A stretch of DNA of 64,000 nt, taken from positions 3,447 to 67,446 of the forward strand of contig NZ_LGUR01000222.1 of the NCBI RefSeq assembly GCF_001270495.1, given 5' to 3'. A model generated the notes under the pieces. The model was not told where the DNA came from and did no database searches. It saw only the letters and a program-made list of their open reading frames with translations. This document shows, piece by piece, positions 43,607 through 53,524 of this stretch. The DNA is from Streptomyces viridochromogenes. Lineage in GTDB: Bacteria > Actinomycetota > Actinomycetes > Streptomycetales > Streptomycetaceae. Every line of letters begins with the position of its first letter. Position 1 is the first letter of the stretch. A program made the translations under genes and the position numbers.

Positions 43607-43950
43607 CGTACCTACGGAACCGTAAGTTACGTATCAGCACGGCGAGATGAGAGCCCGGAAGTGGCCATCATCTCATGAAGTACCCCGTGCGGGCGCACCC
43701 GGGGTGAAGCCGTGGTGACGCATTGAAAACATCCCGATGAGTGGCGATGCTCACGCCGCTCACCTGTGACGCCCTCTGGACATATGGGCGGACGCGTCGG
43801 ATGATCAAATGAGTGCGGTCGGCACCGGATGAGCGCGGAAGATCGGGACGGCAGATCCAGTCGGATCCCGTCCGCGAAGCATCCGGGTCGCGGCCCCCAC
43901 GGGGCATACAAGGGCATATCAGAACAAAATCCCTCTCTATAGGAGCAACC
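43607..43950. other. Gene-free spacer between hemolysin III and pckG
   Basis: These 344 bases hold the divergent promoters of both genes. Besides the palindrome at 43613 I see no gene or clear promoter pair; the last 30 bases carry AGGAG (43941-43945), the pckG ribosome site. Confidence 0.5.
43613..43624. promoter_or_regulatory. TACGGaaCCGTA palindrome upstream of hemolysin III gene
   Basis: A perfect 5+5 palindrome with a 2-nt centre (TACGGAACCGTA) lies just before the start codon; flanking bases extend it partly (CTACGG..CCGTAAG). It looks like a TetR-type operator. The regulator is not encoded nearby. Confidence 0.5.
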
Positions 43951-45771
43951 GTGGCGCGCGACATCGCGGCTCCCCCCGTCCCCACCAACCACCGGGAACT
44001 GGTCTCGTGGGTCAACGAGATCGCTGAACTGACGCAGCCGGACAACGTGGTCTGGTGCGACGGATCCGAGGCCGAGTACGAGCGTCTGTCCGAGGAGCTC
44101 GTCGCGAAGGGCACCTTCCGGAAACTCGACCCGATCAAGCGCCCCAACTCGTACTACGCGGCCTCCGACCCGACCGACGTCGCGCGCGTCGAGGACCGGA
44201 CCTACATCTGCTCCGAGAAGGAGGAGGACGCCGGCCCGACGAACCACTGGATGGACCCCGCCGAGATGCGTGAGGTCTTCTCCGGCGAGAAGGGCGTCTT
44301 CCGCGGCTCGATGCGCGGCCGGACCATGTACGTCGTCCCGTTCTGCATGGGCCCGCTCGGCTCCAAGCTCTCCGCGATCGGCGTCGAGATCACCGACTCC
44401 GCCTACGTCGCGGTCTCCATGCGCACCATGACCCGTATGGGCCAGGCCGTCCTCGACGAGCTCGGTGAGGACGGCTTCTTCGTGAAGGCCGTGCACTCCG
44501 TCGGCGCCCCGCTGGAGGAAGGCCAGGAGGACGTCCCCTGGCCCTGCAACCAGACCAAGTACATCTCCCACTTCCCGGAGAGCCGCGAGATCTGGTCCTA
44601 CGGCTCCGGCTACGGCGGCAACGCCCTGCTCGGCAAGAAGTGCTACGCCCTGCGCATCGCCTCCGTCATGGCCCGCGACGAGGGCTGGCTCGCCGAGCAC
44701 ATGCTGATCCTCAAGCTCACCCCGCCCACCGGTGAGTCCAAGTACGTCGCCGCCGCATTCCCGTCGGCCTGCGGCAAGACCAACCTCGCCATGCTGGAGC
44801 CCACCATCTCCGGCTGGACCGTCGAGACGATCGGCGACGACATCGCCTGGATGCGCTTCGGCGAGGACGGCCGTCTCTACGCCATCAACCCCGAGGCCGG
44901 CTTCTTCGGCGTCGCGCCCGGCACCGGTGAGCACACCAACGCCAACGCGATGAAGACCCTGTGGGGCAACTCGGTCTTCACCAACGTCGCCCTCACCGAC
45001 GACAACGACATCTGGTGGGAGGGCATGACGGAGGAGACCCCGGCCCACCTGACGGACTGGAAGGGCAACGACTGGACGCCGGCGTCCGAGACCCCGGCCG
45101 CCCACCCCAACGCCCGCTTCACCGTCCCGGCCGCCCAGTGCCCGATCATCGCGCCCGAGTGGGAGGACCCCAAGGGCGTGCCGATCTCCGCGATCCTCTT
45201 CGGCGGGCGGCGCGCCACCGCCGTACCGCTGGTGACGGAGTCCTTCGACTGGAACCACGGCGTGTTCCTCGGCGCCAACGTGGCGAGCGAGAAGACCGCC
45301 GCCGCCGAGGGCAAGGTCGGCGAGCTGCGCCGCGACCCGTTCGCGATGCTGCCGTTCTGCGGCTACAACATGGGCGACTACATGGCCCACTGGGTCGACG
45401 TGGCCAAGGACAAGGACCAGTCCAAGCTGCCGAAGATCTACTACGTCAACTGGTTCCGCAAGAACGACGAGGGCAAGTTCGTCTGGCCCGGCTTCGGCGA
45501 GAACAGCCGCGTCCTGAAGTGGATCGTCGAGCGCCTCGACGGCAAGGCCGAGGGCGTCGAGACCCCGATCGGCATCCTGCCGGCGAAGGGCGCCCTCGAC
45601 ACGAACGGTCTCGAACTGGCCGACTCCGACCTCGACTTCCTCCTCACCGTCGACAAGGAGATCTGGCGCGAGGAGGCCGCGCTCGTTCCCGACCACCTCA
45701 ACACCTTCGGCGATCACACGCCGAAGGAGCTGTGGGACGAGTACCGGGCGTTGGTGCAGCGCCTGGGCTGA
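43951..45771 (+). CDS. pckG: Phosphoenolpyruvate carboxykinase (GTP)
   Basis: This 606-residue enzyme interconverts oxaloacetate and PEP with GTP, linking the TCA cycle with gluconeogenesis. The GTP-class motifs are present: PSACGKTN with catalytic Cys274 and P-loop Lys276, [15 protein letters not shown] and [11 protein letters not shown]. Length and sequence match the monomeric GTP form. GTG 43951 follows AGGAG (43941-43945), 5 nt upstream. No other pathway gene is adjacent. Confidence 0.97.
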   Translation: MARDIAAPPVPTNHRELVSWVNEIAELTQPDNVVWCDGSEAEYERLSEELVAKGTFRKLDPIKRPNSYYAASDPTDVARVEDRTYICSEKEEDAGPTNHWMDPAEMREVFSGEKGVFRGSMRGRTMYVVPFCMGPLGSKLSAIGVEITDSAYVAVSMRTMTRMGQAVLDELGEDGFFVKAVHSVGAPLEEGQEDVPWPCNQTKYISHFPESREIWSYGSGYGGNALLGKKCYALRIASVMARDEGWLAEHMLILKLTPPTGESKYVAAAFPSACGKTNLAMLEPTISGWTVETIGDDIAWMRFGEDGRLYAINPEAGFFGVAPGTGEHTNANAMKTLWGNSVFTNVALTDDNDIWWEGMTEETPAHLTDWKGNDWTPASETPAAHPNARFTVPAAQCPIIAPEWEDPKGVPISAILFGGRRATAVPLVTESFDWNHGVFLGANVASEKTAAAEGKVGELRRDPFAMLPFCGYNMGDYMAHWVDVAKDKDQSKLPKIYYVNWFRKNDEGKFVWPGFGENSRVLKWIVERLDGKAEGVETPIGILPAKGALDTNGLELADSDLDFLLTVDKEIWREEAALVPDHLNTFGDHTPKELWDEYRALVQRLG

Positions 45772-45789
45772 GGCCCGCCTCCCAAGACT

Positions 45790-45841
45790 CCGCGGCCGGT
45801 CTGGATGCGCCCTGACCAGTGATCGTCACGGCCGGCCGCGG
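45790..45841 (+). terminator. Possible terminator after pckG
   Basis: CCGCGGCCGG (45790-45799) and CCGGCCGCGG (45832-45841) are perfect arms with a 32-nt loop, 18 nt after the pckG stop. The large loop makes this weak. Confidence 0.4.
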
Positions 45842-45999
45842 TGTGGAACGGCGAGGCCGCGCACAACGGCGTGTGTGGCTCTGGGCCTGTCGCTGACTTC
45901 TCCGTCCGCCCCGACGGGGAGTGTCAGCGGCAGGTCTTCGCCGTTCGGGGACTCCGAGGCGAACCCGGCGTGAGGCAAGCCAGTGGTAGCGAGGGGGCG

Positions 46000-46583
46000 T
46001 CAGGCCGTGCTGTCGCCGGCCTTGCCGTAGCGGCGGAAGCCGGCGGTCTCCACTCGCCACGGGCCGAACGGCACGACGTCGCCGTAGATGTACGGCTCCT
46101 TGCGGCTGTCGCCGGCCTTGGACGGCTCGGAGTGCACCTCGATGGTGCCGGTGCGCGGGTCGACGATCAGGTGTGGGCGATGCCCATGGCGGGGTATTCG
46201 GCGAGCTTCTCGTGGTGGGCGTTGGCCGGGCCGGACGGCGGGACGATCTCAATGACGCCGAGAACCGCCGCGGCATCGACTGCGAAGCCCTCTTCATCAA
46301 GGGCATGTTCGGGGATGACCACGGCGTCGGGGCGACGCATGCGGCCGAGCGCGGGGTGCTTGATCCCAGGGCCGCCGGCGCAGACGTAGCCGGGGCGGGT
46401 GGTGGGGAGTTGCGCGTCGAGTTGCTCGCGGATGCGGTGGGCTGTGCCGTGGTGGCGTGTCGACGGGCAGCTCATCGCCAGTACCGGCCCGGCGGGGCCG
46501 ATCTCGACGCGCTACGCCCCTTCGAACCGCTCGGCGTAGGCATCGAGTTCCTCGGCGATGGCGAGCGTCTTCGCGTACTCCAC
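46000..46583 (-). pseudogene. Broken Uma2-family (PD-(D/E)XK) endonuclease gene
   Basis: Read from GTG 46583 the frame starts like a Uma2/DUF820 protein (LAIAEELDAYAERF) but meets a TAG at 46512-46514. The body follows in the same frame (RRPDAVVIPEHAL, VIEIVPPSGPANAHHEKLAEYPAMGIAH), and then the frame breaks near 46170: adding one base after the His codon would restore the family motif YLIVDP, and the next frame runs LIVDPRTGTIEVHSEPS to a TGA at 46000-46002. So at least one nonsense and one single-base deletion are present. Uma2 genes are multicopy in Streptomyces. Confidence 0.8.
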
Positions 46584-46666
46584 GCCGTCAGCGTAGCGAG
46601 GCTGTGGCACCCGGTCCGCGCGTCGCTGCGGGTGCACGCGGACCGGGGCCGTTCAGGGGGAGGGGC

Positions 46667-47089
46667 TCAGCCGACGCCGGTCAGCTCCTGCGGCTCGGCC
46701 TGCGCGGCGGCATGCGCGTCCATGCGCTCCGCCGCCAAGATCGCCGCCGCCGTGTCGGCCCGCGACGCGGCGACCACCAGTGCCCGCCCGGCGAGGGCGT
46801 GCGCACGCCGGTGCAGTGCCGCGAGCTCGGCCTGACCGCCGGATGCCGCCGCGCGGGCCGGCTTGCGTCCTTCCCGCAGTCGGGCCACCTGGTCGGCGAG
46901 CCGTACGGCGGCCGCGTCGAGGTCGGCGGAGGGCGCCGTCGTGCGCAGCTCGTCCGTGACGGCGAGCAGCGCGGCGAGATGGCCGGCGAGCTGGATGTCG
47001 AGCTCCTCCTCACGCGAGCGGTGGGGGAAGTCGGTGGTGTTGCCGGCCATCGTGCTGTGGACCGACTTGGCTCGGATCGGTTCGTACAT
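46667..47089 (-). CDS. Helical protein of unknown function
   Basis: The 140-residue protein is Ala-rich and helical, with heptad-like Leu/Ala spacing (AVRLADQVARLREG; ALHRRAHALAGRALVVA), and has no signal peptide or membrane helix. ATG 47089 follows GGAGG at close spacing. A palindrome lies in its promoter region (47129-47143). Function not recognised. Confidence 0.7.
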   Translation of the reverse strand: MYEPIRAKSVHSTMAGNTTDFPHRSREEELDIQLAGHLAALLAVTDELRTTAPSADLDAAAVRLADQVARLREGRKPARAAASGGQAELAALHRRAHALAGRALVVAASRADTAAAILAAERMDAHAAAQAEPQELTGVG

Positions 47090-47128
47090 GGGATGGCCTC
47101 CTGTGCGCTGACAGGAAACCATCCTAGC

Positions 47129-47143
47129 TTAGATTTCGTCTAA
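47129..47143. promoter_or_regulatory. TTAGA-TTTCG-TCTAA palindrome
   Basis: An AT-rich 5+5 inverted repeat lies 40 nt before the start of the helical protein gene. On the minus strand TAGGAT (47126-47121) can be a -10 box, with the repeat placed upstream of it. Weak but distinct from the GC-rich background. Confidence 0.4.
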
Positions 47144-47186
47144 AGTTGAGCAGGTCACAAGACAGGAGTCATCCACCTACACAGGG

Positions 47187-48398
47187 TCACGGCTGGCCGT
47201 ACCCGTCGAGGAACCGGCCGATCCGGCTCACCGCGTCCCGCAGGTCCGTGACTGTCGGCAGGGTGACCACACGGAAGTGGTCCGGCTCCGGCCAGTTGAA
47301 GCCGCTGCCCTGGACGACCATGATCTTCTCGCTCCGCAGCAGGTCCAGGACCATCCGCCGGTCGTCCTTGATCTTGAAGACCTTGGGATCGAGGCGCGGG
47401 AAGAGATACAGCGCGCCCTTCGGCCGTACGCAGGTCACGCCGGGGATCTGGGTCAGCAGCTCGTACGCGACATCCACCTGTTCCTTCAGCCGCCCCCCGG
47501 GCAGCACCAGGTCATTGATGGACTGCCGCCCGCTGAGGGCGGCGACGACCCCGTGCTGACCGGGCATGTTCGCGCACAGCCGCATGTTCGCGAGGATGGT
47601 GAGGCCCTCGATGTAGGAGTCGGCGTGGGCGCGGGGACCCGAGATCGCCATCCATCCCACCCGGTATCCGGCGACCCGGTAGGCCTTCGACATGCCGTTG
47701 AAGGTGAGGGTGAGCAGGTCGGGGGCGACGGCGGCGGTCGGGGTGTGCGTGGCGCCGTCGTACAGGATCTTGTCGTAGATCTCGTCGGAGCAGACGAGGA
47801 GGTTGTGCCGGCGGGCGATGTCCGTCAGCCCCCGGAGCATGGCCTCGTCGTACACGGCCCCCGTCGGATTGTTGGGGTTGATGATGACGATGGCCTTGGT
47901 GCGGTCGGTGACCTTGCGCTCTATGTCGGCGAGGTCGGGCATCCAGTCGGACTGCTCGTCGCACCGGTAGTGGACGGCGGTGCCGCCGGACAGGGACACG
48001 GCGGCGGTCCACAGGGGGTAGTCGGGCGCCGGGACCAGCACCTCGTCGCCGTCGTCGAGCAGTGCCTGCATCGCCATGACGATCAGCTCGGAGACGCCGT
48101 TGCCGATGAAGACGTGCTCGACGTCGGTCTCGATGCCGAGGGTCTGGTTGTGCATGACGACGGCCCGGCGCGCGGCCAGCAGGCCCTTCGCGTCGCCGTA
48201 CCCATGGGCCGACGACACGTTGCGGAGGACGTCCTCCAGAATTTCGGGCGGACACTCGAAGCCGAACGCGGCCGGGTTCCCGGTGTTCAGCTTGAGGATC
48301 CGATGCCCCGCCGACTCGAGCCGCATCGCCTCCTCGAGCACCGGGCCCCGGATCTCGTAACAGACGTTGGCGAGCTTGGTCGACTGGATCACCTGCAT
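47187..48398 (-). CDS. Class I/II aminotransferase, AlaT-like
   Basis: The 403-residue PLP enzyme has INPNNPTGAVY, DEIYDKILYDG and the PLP lysine in FNGMSKAYRVAGYRVGW. It resembles AlaT-type alanine/glutamate aminotransferases that run between alanine, valine and 2-oxoacids. ATG 48398 gives the family length; in-frame upstream codons extend into a 5' region without similarity. The gene stands alone. Confidence 0.9.
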   Translation of the reverse strand: MQVIQSTKLANVCYEIRGPVLEEAMRLESAGHRILKLNTGNPAAFGFECPPEILEDVLRNVSSAHGYGDAKGLLAARRAVVMHNQTLGIETDVEHVFIGNGVSELIVMAMQALLDDGDEVLVPAPDYPLWTAAVSLSGGTAVHYRCDEQSDWMPDLADIERKVTDRTKAIVIINPNNPTGAVYDEAMLRGLTDIARRHNLLVCSDEIYDKILYDGATHTPTAAVAPDLLTLTFNGMSKAYRVAGYRVGWMAISGPRAHADSYIEGLTILANMRLCANMPGQHGVVAALSGRQSINDLVLPGGRLKEQVDVAYELLTQIPGVTCVRPKGALYLFPRLDPKVFKIKDDRRMVLDLLRSEKIMVVQGSGFNWPEPDHFRVVTLPTVTDLRDAVSRIGRFLDGYGQP

Positions 48399-48542
48399 GT
48401 CAAGGAGCTTACGGCCCGGTAACGCGCCTTGGGTCGTGTTTTCCGCCACGTGAGACGCGGTGGTTTGCGGGGATATCGTCCACGGGCTGTCCCGCGGGCG
48501 TCTCACGTGCCTCTTCAGCTCCTCAGGGAACAGGGCGGCGGC

Positions 48543-50543
48543 TCAGCCCTTGACGCGCCGGGCGACGGCCCGGACGAGGTCGGTCTTGGCGACCTGCAGC
48601 GCGAACCCGGCGCCGCTGCCCGGGGCCGGCTTGGCGTACCGGGGGAGGGCCCGCCGACGCCACTTGGCGGGCGGAAGGTCCTGCGGGAGCGGCGGGAGGG
48701 GCAAGGACCAGCTGCCCAGCCGGAGTTCGCCGTGCCAGACCCCGGCCGGGAGTCCGGTGACGGGGACACGGACGACGAAGGCACCGCCGCCTGCGGGGAG
48801 TGGGACGGCCTGGTAGGACGCCGTTTCCCCCTGTCCGTCCCACAGGGTCACCGTGAGGGCGCCCTCGGGGTGGGCGGCGAGCGTGCAGCGGCCGGTGAAC
48901 TCCAGTTCGGTGGGGGCGTCCGGGGCCCACCGGATCACCTCGTCGAGGCTGAGCCGCGGCAGCACCGCGTGCTTGCGTTCGCCGAGGTCGAGCGTGAAGT
49001 TGCCGTGCGGGTGAGTGGTGTAGAGGGTGACCGCACGGATGCCCTCGGCGGTGTCCACGACGTGCGTCGCGGCCTTGCCGGACACCTCGGCGGCCCGCTT
49101 ACTGCCGATGCGGACCTCGCGGGTGATCCCCTGGGCGCCGATGGCGAGCGAGATGTCCCACAGCCCGTCGTCCAGCGGGCGGCCGTCGGCGGCCGTGGTG
49201 ATGTCGACGGTGGCCTCGAACCCGGCACGGTCGTAGGTGAACCGGCCCTCGTCCTCGTCGGCGCCCGCGTCGGGGGTCGGGGTGTGCGTGACGGGCAGCC
49301 GGAACTCGGCCTTGCTGTCCCGCTCGCGCAGGACCAGCTCGGTGGTGACGTCGCGCGTCTCGACGCGGTGGAGGTAGCCGTGCCCGGCGAGGTGCAGCAC
49401 GGTGCCGCGCAGGTCGGCGCGGGTGACGCGGTGGCGCACTCCGAGCTGGGCGGTGACGTCGTAGCGGTCGTCGGGGATCGCGCGCGCGGGGTCGCGGAGG
49501 AAGGGGTAGCGGGCAAGGGCCCGGCCCGCGTCGACGAGCACCGGGGTCGACACCTTGGTCCGCGCCAGCTCCTTCTCGAACCGCACCAGCTCCAGCAGCT
49601 CGTCGAGCATCCGATGGCGTACGAGGTGAAGCCGCAGGCGGGCCATGGCCGAGAGCCGGTCGTTCAGCCCCTCGTGCCACAGCGGCGCGATCGTCTCGGC
49701 GAGGGTGGCGAGTGCCTTCTCCTGCTCGGTACGGGGTTCGTGGGCCAGGTGGTCGAGGAACTGCTGGACCTCGACCGTGAGGTGCCGGTGCGCCAGGTGG
49801 TCGAGGCCGGGGCCGGGCGGCACGTTCTCCAGGAGCATGTCGATCACACGCGGCAGGAACCGCAGCCGGGGTTCGGTCCCGCCCGTGCGCAGGGTGATGT
49901 TGCCCTCGTCCTCCCGTCGTACCCAGTACAGGCAGTCGTAGGAGGCCACTACGGAGATGCCCGCCGCGTGGAGGTAGGCGGAGCCGACGAACAGCTGGTC
50001 CTCGCCGATGGACAGGTCGGTGGGGAAGCGCAGGCGATGGCGCTCCAGCAGCTCCCGGCGGAAGAGCTTCATGGGGTTGAGCGTCCAGTACACCCGGGAC
50101 GAGAAGACGTCCGTCTTCGGCTGGTCACGCCGGAACATCGAGGTGGGAGCCCCGCGTCCGCCGACGCCGACCATCTTGCCCAGCACGACGTCGGTGCCGT
50201 TCTTCTCGGCCGTCGCCACCATGCGTTCCAGCGCCTCCGGCCCCAGGTGGTCGTCGGCGTCCAGGAAGAACACGAACCGTCCGCGCGCGTGGTCGAGGCC
50301 GAGGTTGCGGGGCGCCGAGGGGCCGCCGGAGTTCTCCTGCCGGAAGACGCGCAGCAACTGCGGGTACTCGCCGGCCAGCCGGTCGAGTTCCTCGGCCGTC
50401 CCGTCGGTCGAGCCGTCGTCGACGACGAGGATCTCCAGCTGGTCCTGACCGATGGTCTGTTCGATGACAGAAGCGATGCAACGCGTCAGATACGGCATTG
50501 CGTTGTACGCGGCGACAATCACCGAAACGGCCGGGACAGTCAT
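48543..50543 (-). CDS. Glycosyltransferase family 2, teichoic-acid/capsule type
   Basis: The 666-residue enzyme has an N-terminal GT2 domain (about residues 1-220; SVIVAAYNAMPYL, VVDDGSTDGT, FLDADDHLGPEAL) and a long C-terminal region (about 320-630) of beta-rich repeats like those found in TagF-associated and wall-glycan glycosyltransferases. It should work on cell-wall glycopolymers in the cytoplasm. ATG 50543 is chosen with GGAG about 9 nt upstream; GTG 50549 is a close alternative. Confidence 0.85.
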   Translation of the reverse strand: MTVPAVSVIVAAYNAMPYLTRCIASVIEQTIGQDQLEILVVDDGSTDGTAEELDRLAGEYPQLLRVFRQENSGGPSAPRNLGLDHARGRFVFFLDADDHLGPEALERMVATAEKNGTDVVLGKMVGVGGRGAPTSMFRRDQPKTDVFSSRVYWTLNPMKLFRRELLERHRLRFPTDLSIGEDQLFVGSAYLHAAGISVVASYDCLYWVRREDEGNITLRTGGTEPRLRFLPRVIDMLLENVPPGPGLDHLAHRHLTVEVQQFLDHLAHEPRTEQEKALATLAETIAPLWHEGLNDRLSAMARLRLHLVRHRMLDELLELVRFEKELARTKVSTPVLVDAGRALARYPFLRDPARAIPDDRYDVTAQLGVRHRVTRADLRGTVLHLAGHGYLHRVETRDVTTELVLRERDSKAEFRLPVTHTPTPDAGADEDEGRFTYDRAGFEATVDITTAADGRPLDDGLWDISLAIGAQGITREVRIGSKRAAEVSGKAATHVVDTAEGIRAVTLYTTHPHGNFTLDLGERKHAVLPRLSLDEVIRWAPDAPTELEFTGRCTLAAHPEGALTVTLWDGQGETASYQAVPLPAGGGAFVVRVPVTGLPAGVWHGELRLGSWSLPLPPLPQDLPPAKWRRRALPRYAKPAPGSGAGFALQVAKTDLVRAVARRVKG

Positions 50544-50558
50544 CGTCACGCTCTCCAA

Positions 50559-50904
50559 TTGATACGGGGCACAACCCCGTTTCTCTTGGATGGCTCAGAT
50601 ATGGGACGACTCGTTGCCGTATAGCGCCATTTGCGAGGAGATCTGCCAACAGAGCTGTGAAGATATCATGACTTGTTGGTGCCTTTGAGGTGGCCTCCAT
50701 CTCTCCGGCGTGAGCGTTCTGCGCCGCCCGCCCGGCGGGATCTGCCGGGCCCCTCACTCCCCGTGATAGGGAAAGCCCTACGGCTCGAACTCGCCGGTAA
50801 TCAACTCCTTGTCCACACCCCCCTCCTGCGTGAGAATGCGCATGACAAAAGTGCGGGTGACCGGAGATTTTCCGGTCACCCTCCTCGTATGAGGGGACCC
50901 CCAC
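50559..50904. other. Divergent spacer between glycosyltransferase and protease genes
   Basis: No gene is seen. It must hold promoters for both genes. Visible structures are an 8-bp palindrome ATGCGCAT (50836-50843) and a perfect hairpin at 50856-50880. Confidence 0.5.
50856..50880 (+). promoter_or_regulatory. Perfect 10-bp hairpin upstream of secreted protease
   Basis: GGTGACCGGA (50856-50865) and TCCGGTCACC (50871-50880) flank a 5-nt loop, 24 nt before the start codon. No T-run follows, so it is more likely a 5' UTR structure or operator than a terminator. Confidence 0.5.
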
Positions 50905-51837
50905 ATGAGAAAACCGCTCGGCGCCGCCCTCCTCGCCCTGGCGATAGCCGGGGCCGGCGCCGCACCCGCGGTCGCGGCTCCCGTGGACTCGGCCGCTTCC
51001 TTCGGCAAGAGCGTGGACACGGGCTCGGTCACGTCGGTGGTCAATGACACCGTCGCCTCCACCGCGGACACCCTCGGCCAGGTCCTGAACAGCCCCAAGG
51101 TTCAGGCCGTCAACTTCGCGGGCACCGTCGCGCTCAGCAACTGTTCCGGCTCCGTCGTCCGTTTCCCGGACTCGGAGGGCAACGACCCGGCGCTGGTGAT
51201 GACCAACGGCCACTGTCTGGAGACCGGCATGCCGGGCCCGGGCGCTGTCGTGGTCGACCGGGCCTCCAGTCGTACCTTCAGTCTGCTCAACGCCTCGGGC
51301 AGCCGGGTCGGCACGCTGCGGGCCAGCAAGATCGCTTACGGGACGATGACCGACACGGACGTCGCCTTCTACCAACTCACCACCACGTACGCGCAGATCA
51401 AGAGCTCGTACAACATCAACCCGCTCACGGTGGCCGACACCCACCCGGTCAAGGGCACCGCCATCACCGTCGCCTCCGGCTACTGGAAGCGGCTTTACAA
51501 CTGCAATATCGACGGGTTCGCGTACCGCCTCAAGGAAGGTGACTGGACCTTCAAGGACTCCGTCCGCTACACCTCCGCCTGCAACACCATCGGCGGCACG
51601 TCCGGCTCCCCGGTCATCGACCAGGCCACCAACCAGGTCGTCGCCGTCAACAACACCGGCAACGAGGACGGCGAGCGCTGCACGGTCAACAACCCGTGCG
51701 AGGTCGACGAGAGCGGCAACGTCACCGTCCGCCAGGGCATCAACTACGCCCAGGAGATCTACCAGATCCACGCCTGCTTCGGCGTCGACAACAAGCTCGA
51801 CCTGAGCGCGAGCGGATGCGTGCTGCCCAAGCCGTAA
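50905..51837 (+). CDS. Secreted trypsin-fold serine protease
   Basis: The 310-residue protein has a signal peptide (cleavage after AVA, about residue 24), a short prosegment and a chymotrypsin-fold domain with the triad His103 (TNGHC), Asp152 (TDTDVAF) and Ser233 (GGTSGSP). Several Cys suggest disulfides. It is an extracellular protease-like protein of Streptomyces. ATG 50905 follows GAGGGGAC. A hairpin lies upstream in the leader. Confidence 0.88.
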   Translation: MRKPLGAALLALAIAGAGAAPAVAAPVDSAASFGKSVDTGSVTSVVNDTVASTADTLGQVLNSPKVQAVNFAGTVALSNCSGSVVRFPDSEGNDPALVMTNGHCLETGMPGPGAVVVDRASSRTFSLLNASGSRVGTLRASKIAYGTMTDTDVAFYQLTTTYAQIKSSYNINPLTVADTHPVKGTAITVASGYWKRLYNCNIDGFAYRLKEGDWTFKDSVRYTSACNTIGGTSGSPVIDQATNQVVAVNNTGNEDGERCTVNNPCEVDESGNVTVRQGINYAQEIYQIHACFGVDNKLDLSASGCVLPKP

Positions 51838-51871
51838 CCGGCAAGCTGCAAACCAGCAAGCGGTGGACCGG

Positions 51872-53494
51872 CTAGGCGGTTCTACGGATCGCCCGTCCCG
51901 CCAGTACGTCCGTGCGGCGGCCGTCCTCGATCACGAAACGGCCGTCGATCAGGACGTGCGGGATGCCCGTCGGTAGCGTGCGCGGCTCCTCGAAGGTGGA
52001 GCCCGCCGCTACCGTCGCCGGGTCGAACAGCACCAGGTCCGCCCGGTGTCCCTCGCGGACCAGCCCTCGGTCGGGCAGCCGCAGCCGCGCCGCCGGGCGC
52101 CCGGTCAGATGGGCGACGCACTCCTCCAGGGACAGCACCCCCAACTCCCGCACGTACCGGCCGAGATAGTGCGGGAACGTGCCGTACGCCCGTGGATGCG
52201 GCTTGGTGCCGCGCAGGATGCCGTCCGAACCGCCGGTGTGGACGCGGTGCCGCATGATCGTCCGCACGTTCTCCTCATGGCCGACGTGCTGGAGGATCGT
52301 CGAGCCCAGCCGGTCGTCCAGGAGCAGCCGGCGCGCGGTCACCCAGGGCGCCTCGCCCCGTGCCTTTGCCGACTGCCGGATCGTACGGCCGACGAAGTCC
52401 CCGAGCGCCGGGTCGCTCACGCCGGAGATCTCGATCGTGTCCCACTCGATGGGCACGCCGTGGCAGCCGTCCGCGCCGATGACCTCCATGTGGTGCCGGA
52501 TGCGTTCGGCGGTGTCGTCGTCGGCCAGCCGGGCCAGGACCGCCTCGGGGCCGCCCTCGCTCGCCCAGCTCGGCAGCATGGCGACCAGCGTCGTACAGCC
52601 GGGTGTGTAGGGGTAGGTGTCGAGGGTGATGTCGGCCCCCGACTCCAGCGCCTCGTCCAGCAGCGACAGCAGCTCCGGCGCACGGCCCTTGTTCACGCCG
52701 AAGTTCATGGTGGCGTGGGCCAGGTGAAGGGAGCAGCCCGCCTCCCTCGTCAGGGCCACCATCGCCTCGTACGCCTCCAGGGCCCCGGCCCCGTAGGAGC
52801 GGTGGTGCGGGCAGTAGTAGCCGCCGTACGACGCCACCACCCGGCACAGCTCCGTCAGCTCCGCGTCCTTGGCGTACATGCCCGGCGTGTACGTCAGCCC
52901 GGACGACATGCCGACCGCGCCCTGCTCCAGGCCCTCCGCGACCAGCTGCCGCATCCGGTCGAGCTCGTCCGGCGTCGCCTCCCGGTCTTCCCAGCCCACG
53001 GCGAGGGCGCGGACCGTTCCCTGCGGGATCAGGTAGGCCGCGTTGACCGCGATGCCCTGGCCCTCGAAACCGGAGTCGAGGCGGTCCAGGTACTCGCCCA
53101 CCGTCCGCCAGCCGAAGTCGATGTCGTCGCCGGAGCCGTTCCAGCCGGTGATCGCGCGGCGGACCTCCGCGAGGGTGCGGTCGTCGACGGGGGCGTACGA
53201 CAGCCCGTCCTGGCCGATGACTTCGAGCGTGACCCCCTGCGCCGCCTTCGCGCTGTGGTCGGGGTTCCGCAGCAGCTCCAGGTCGCTGTGGGCGTGCATG
53301 TCGATGAAGCCGGGGGAGAGGACGAGGCCCTCCGCGTCCAGCTCCCGGCGCGCCTCGGGGCGTTGACAGCCCGCCGCGGCCGCCTCCTGGACGATCGACA
53401 CGATCCGGCCGCCGTCCACGACCACGTCGGCGCGGTACGACGGGCCGCCGCTGCCGTCCACGACGTCCGCGTCCCGGATCACCAGCTCTTCCAT
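51872..53494 (-). CDS. N-acyl-D-amino-acid deacylase (D-aminoacylase)
   Basis: The 540-residue amidohydrolase-family enzyme has the metal motif PGFIDMHAHSD, the Cys/His-rich region YYCPHHRSYGAG, LHLAHATMNFG and a C-terminal GGSDG segment. It releases D-amino acids from N-acyl derivatives, in the cytoplasm. It lies 30 nt after a D-amino-acid dehydratase-like gene on the same strand, so the two form an operon. ATG 53494 follows GGGGAGG. Confidence 0.92.
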   Translation of the reverse strand: MEELVIRDADVVDGSGGPSYRADVVVDGGRIVSIVQEAAAAGCQRPEARRELDAEGLVLSPGFIDMHAHSDLELLRNPDHSAKAAQGVTLEVIGQDGLSYAPVDDRTLAEVRRAITGWNGSGDDIDFGWRTVGEYLDRLDSGFEGQGIAVNAAYLIPQGTVRALAVGWEDREATPDELDRMRQLVAEGLEQGAVGMSSGLTYTPGMYAKDAELTELCRVVASYGGYYCPHHRSYGAGALEAYEAMVALTREAGCSLHLAHATMNFGVNKGRAPELLSLLDEALESGADITLDTYPYTPGCTTLVAMLPSWASEGGPEAVLARLADDDTAERIRHHMEVIGADGCHGVPIEWDTIEISGVSDPALGDFVGRTIRQSAKARGEAPWVTARRLLLDDRLGSTILQHVGHEENVRTIMRHRVHTGGSDGILRGTKPHPRAYGTFPHYLGRYVRELGVLSLEECVAHLTGRPAARLRLPDRGLVREGHRADLVLFDPATVAAGSTFEEPRTLPTGIPHVLIDGRFVIEDGRRTDVLAGRAIRRTA

Positions 53495-53524
53495 GGCCGA
53501 TACCTCCCCTCTCTCCCGCGTGTC

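Noticed and set aside
46167..46475. Small intact gene of 102 residues
   Set aside because: It is the middle of a broken Uma2 gene flanked by an in-frame stop and a frameshift.
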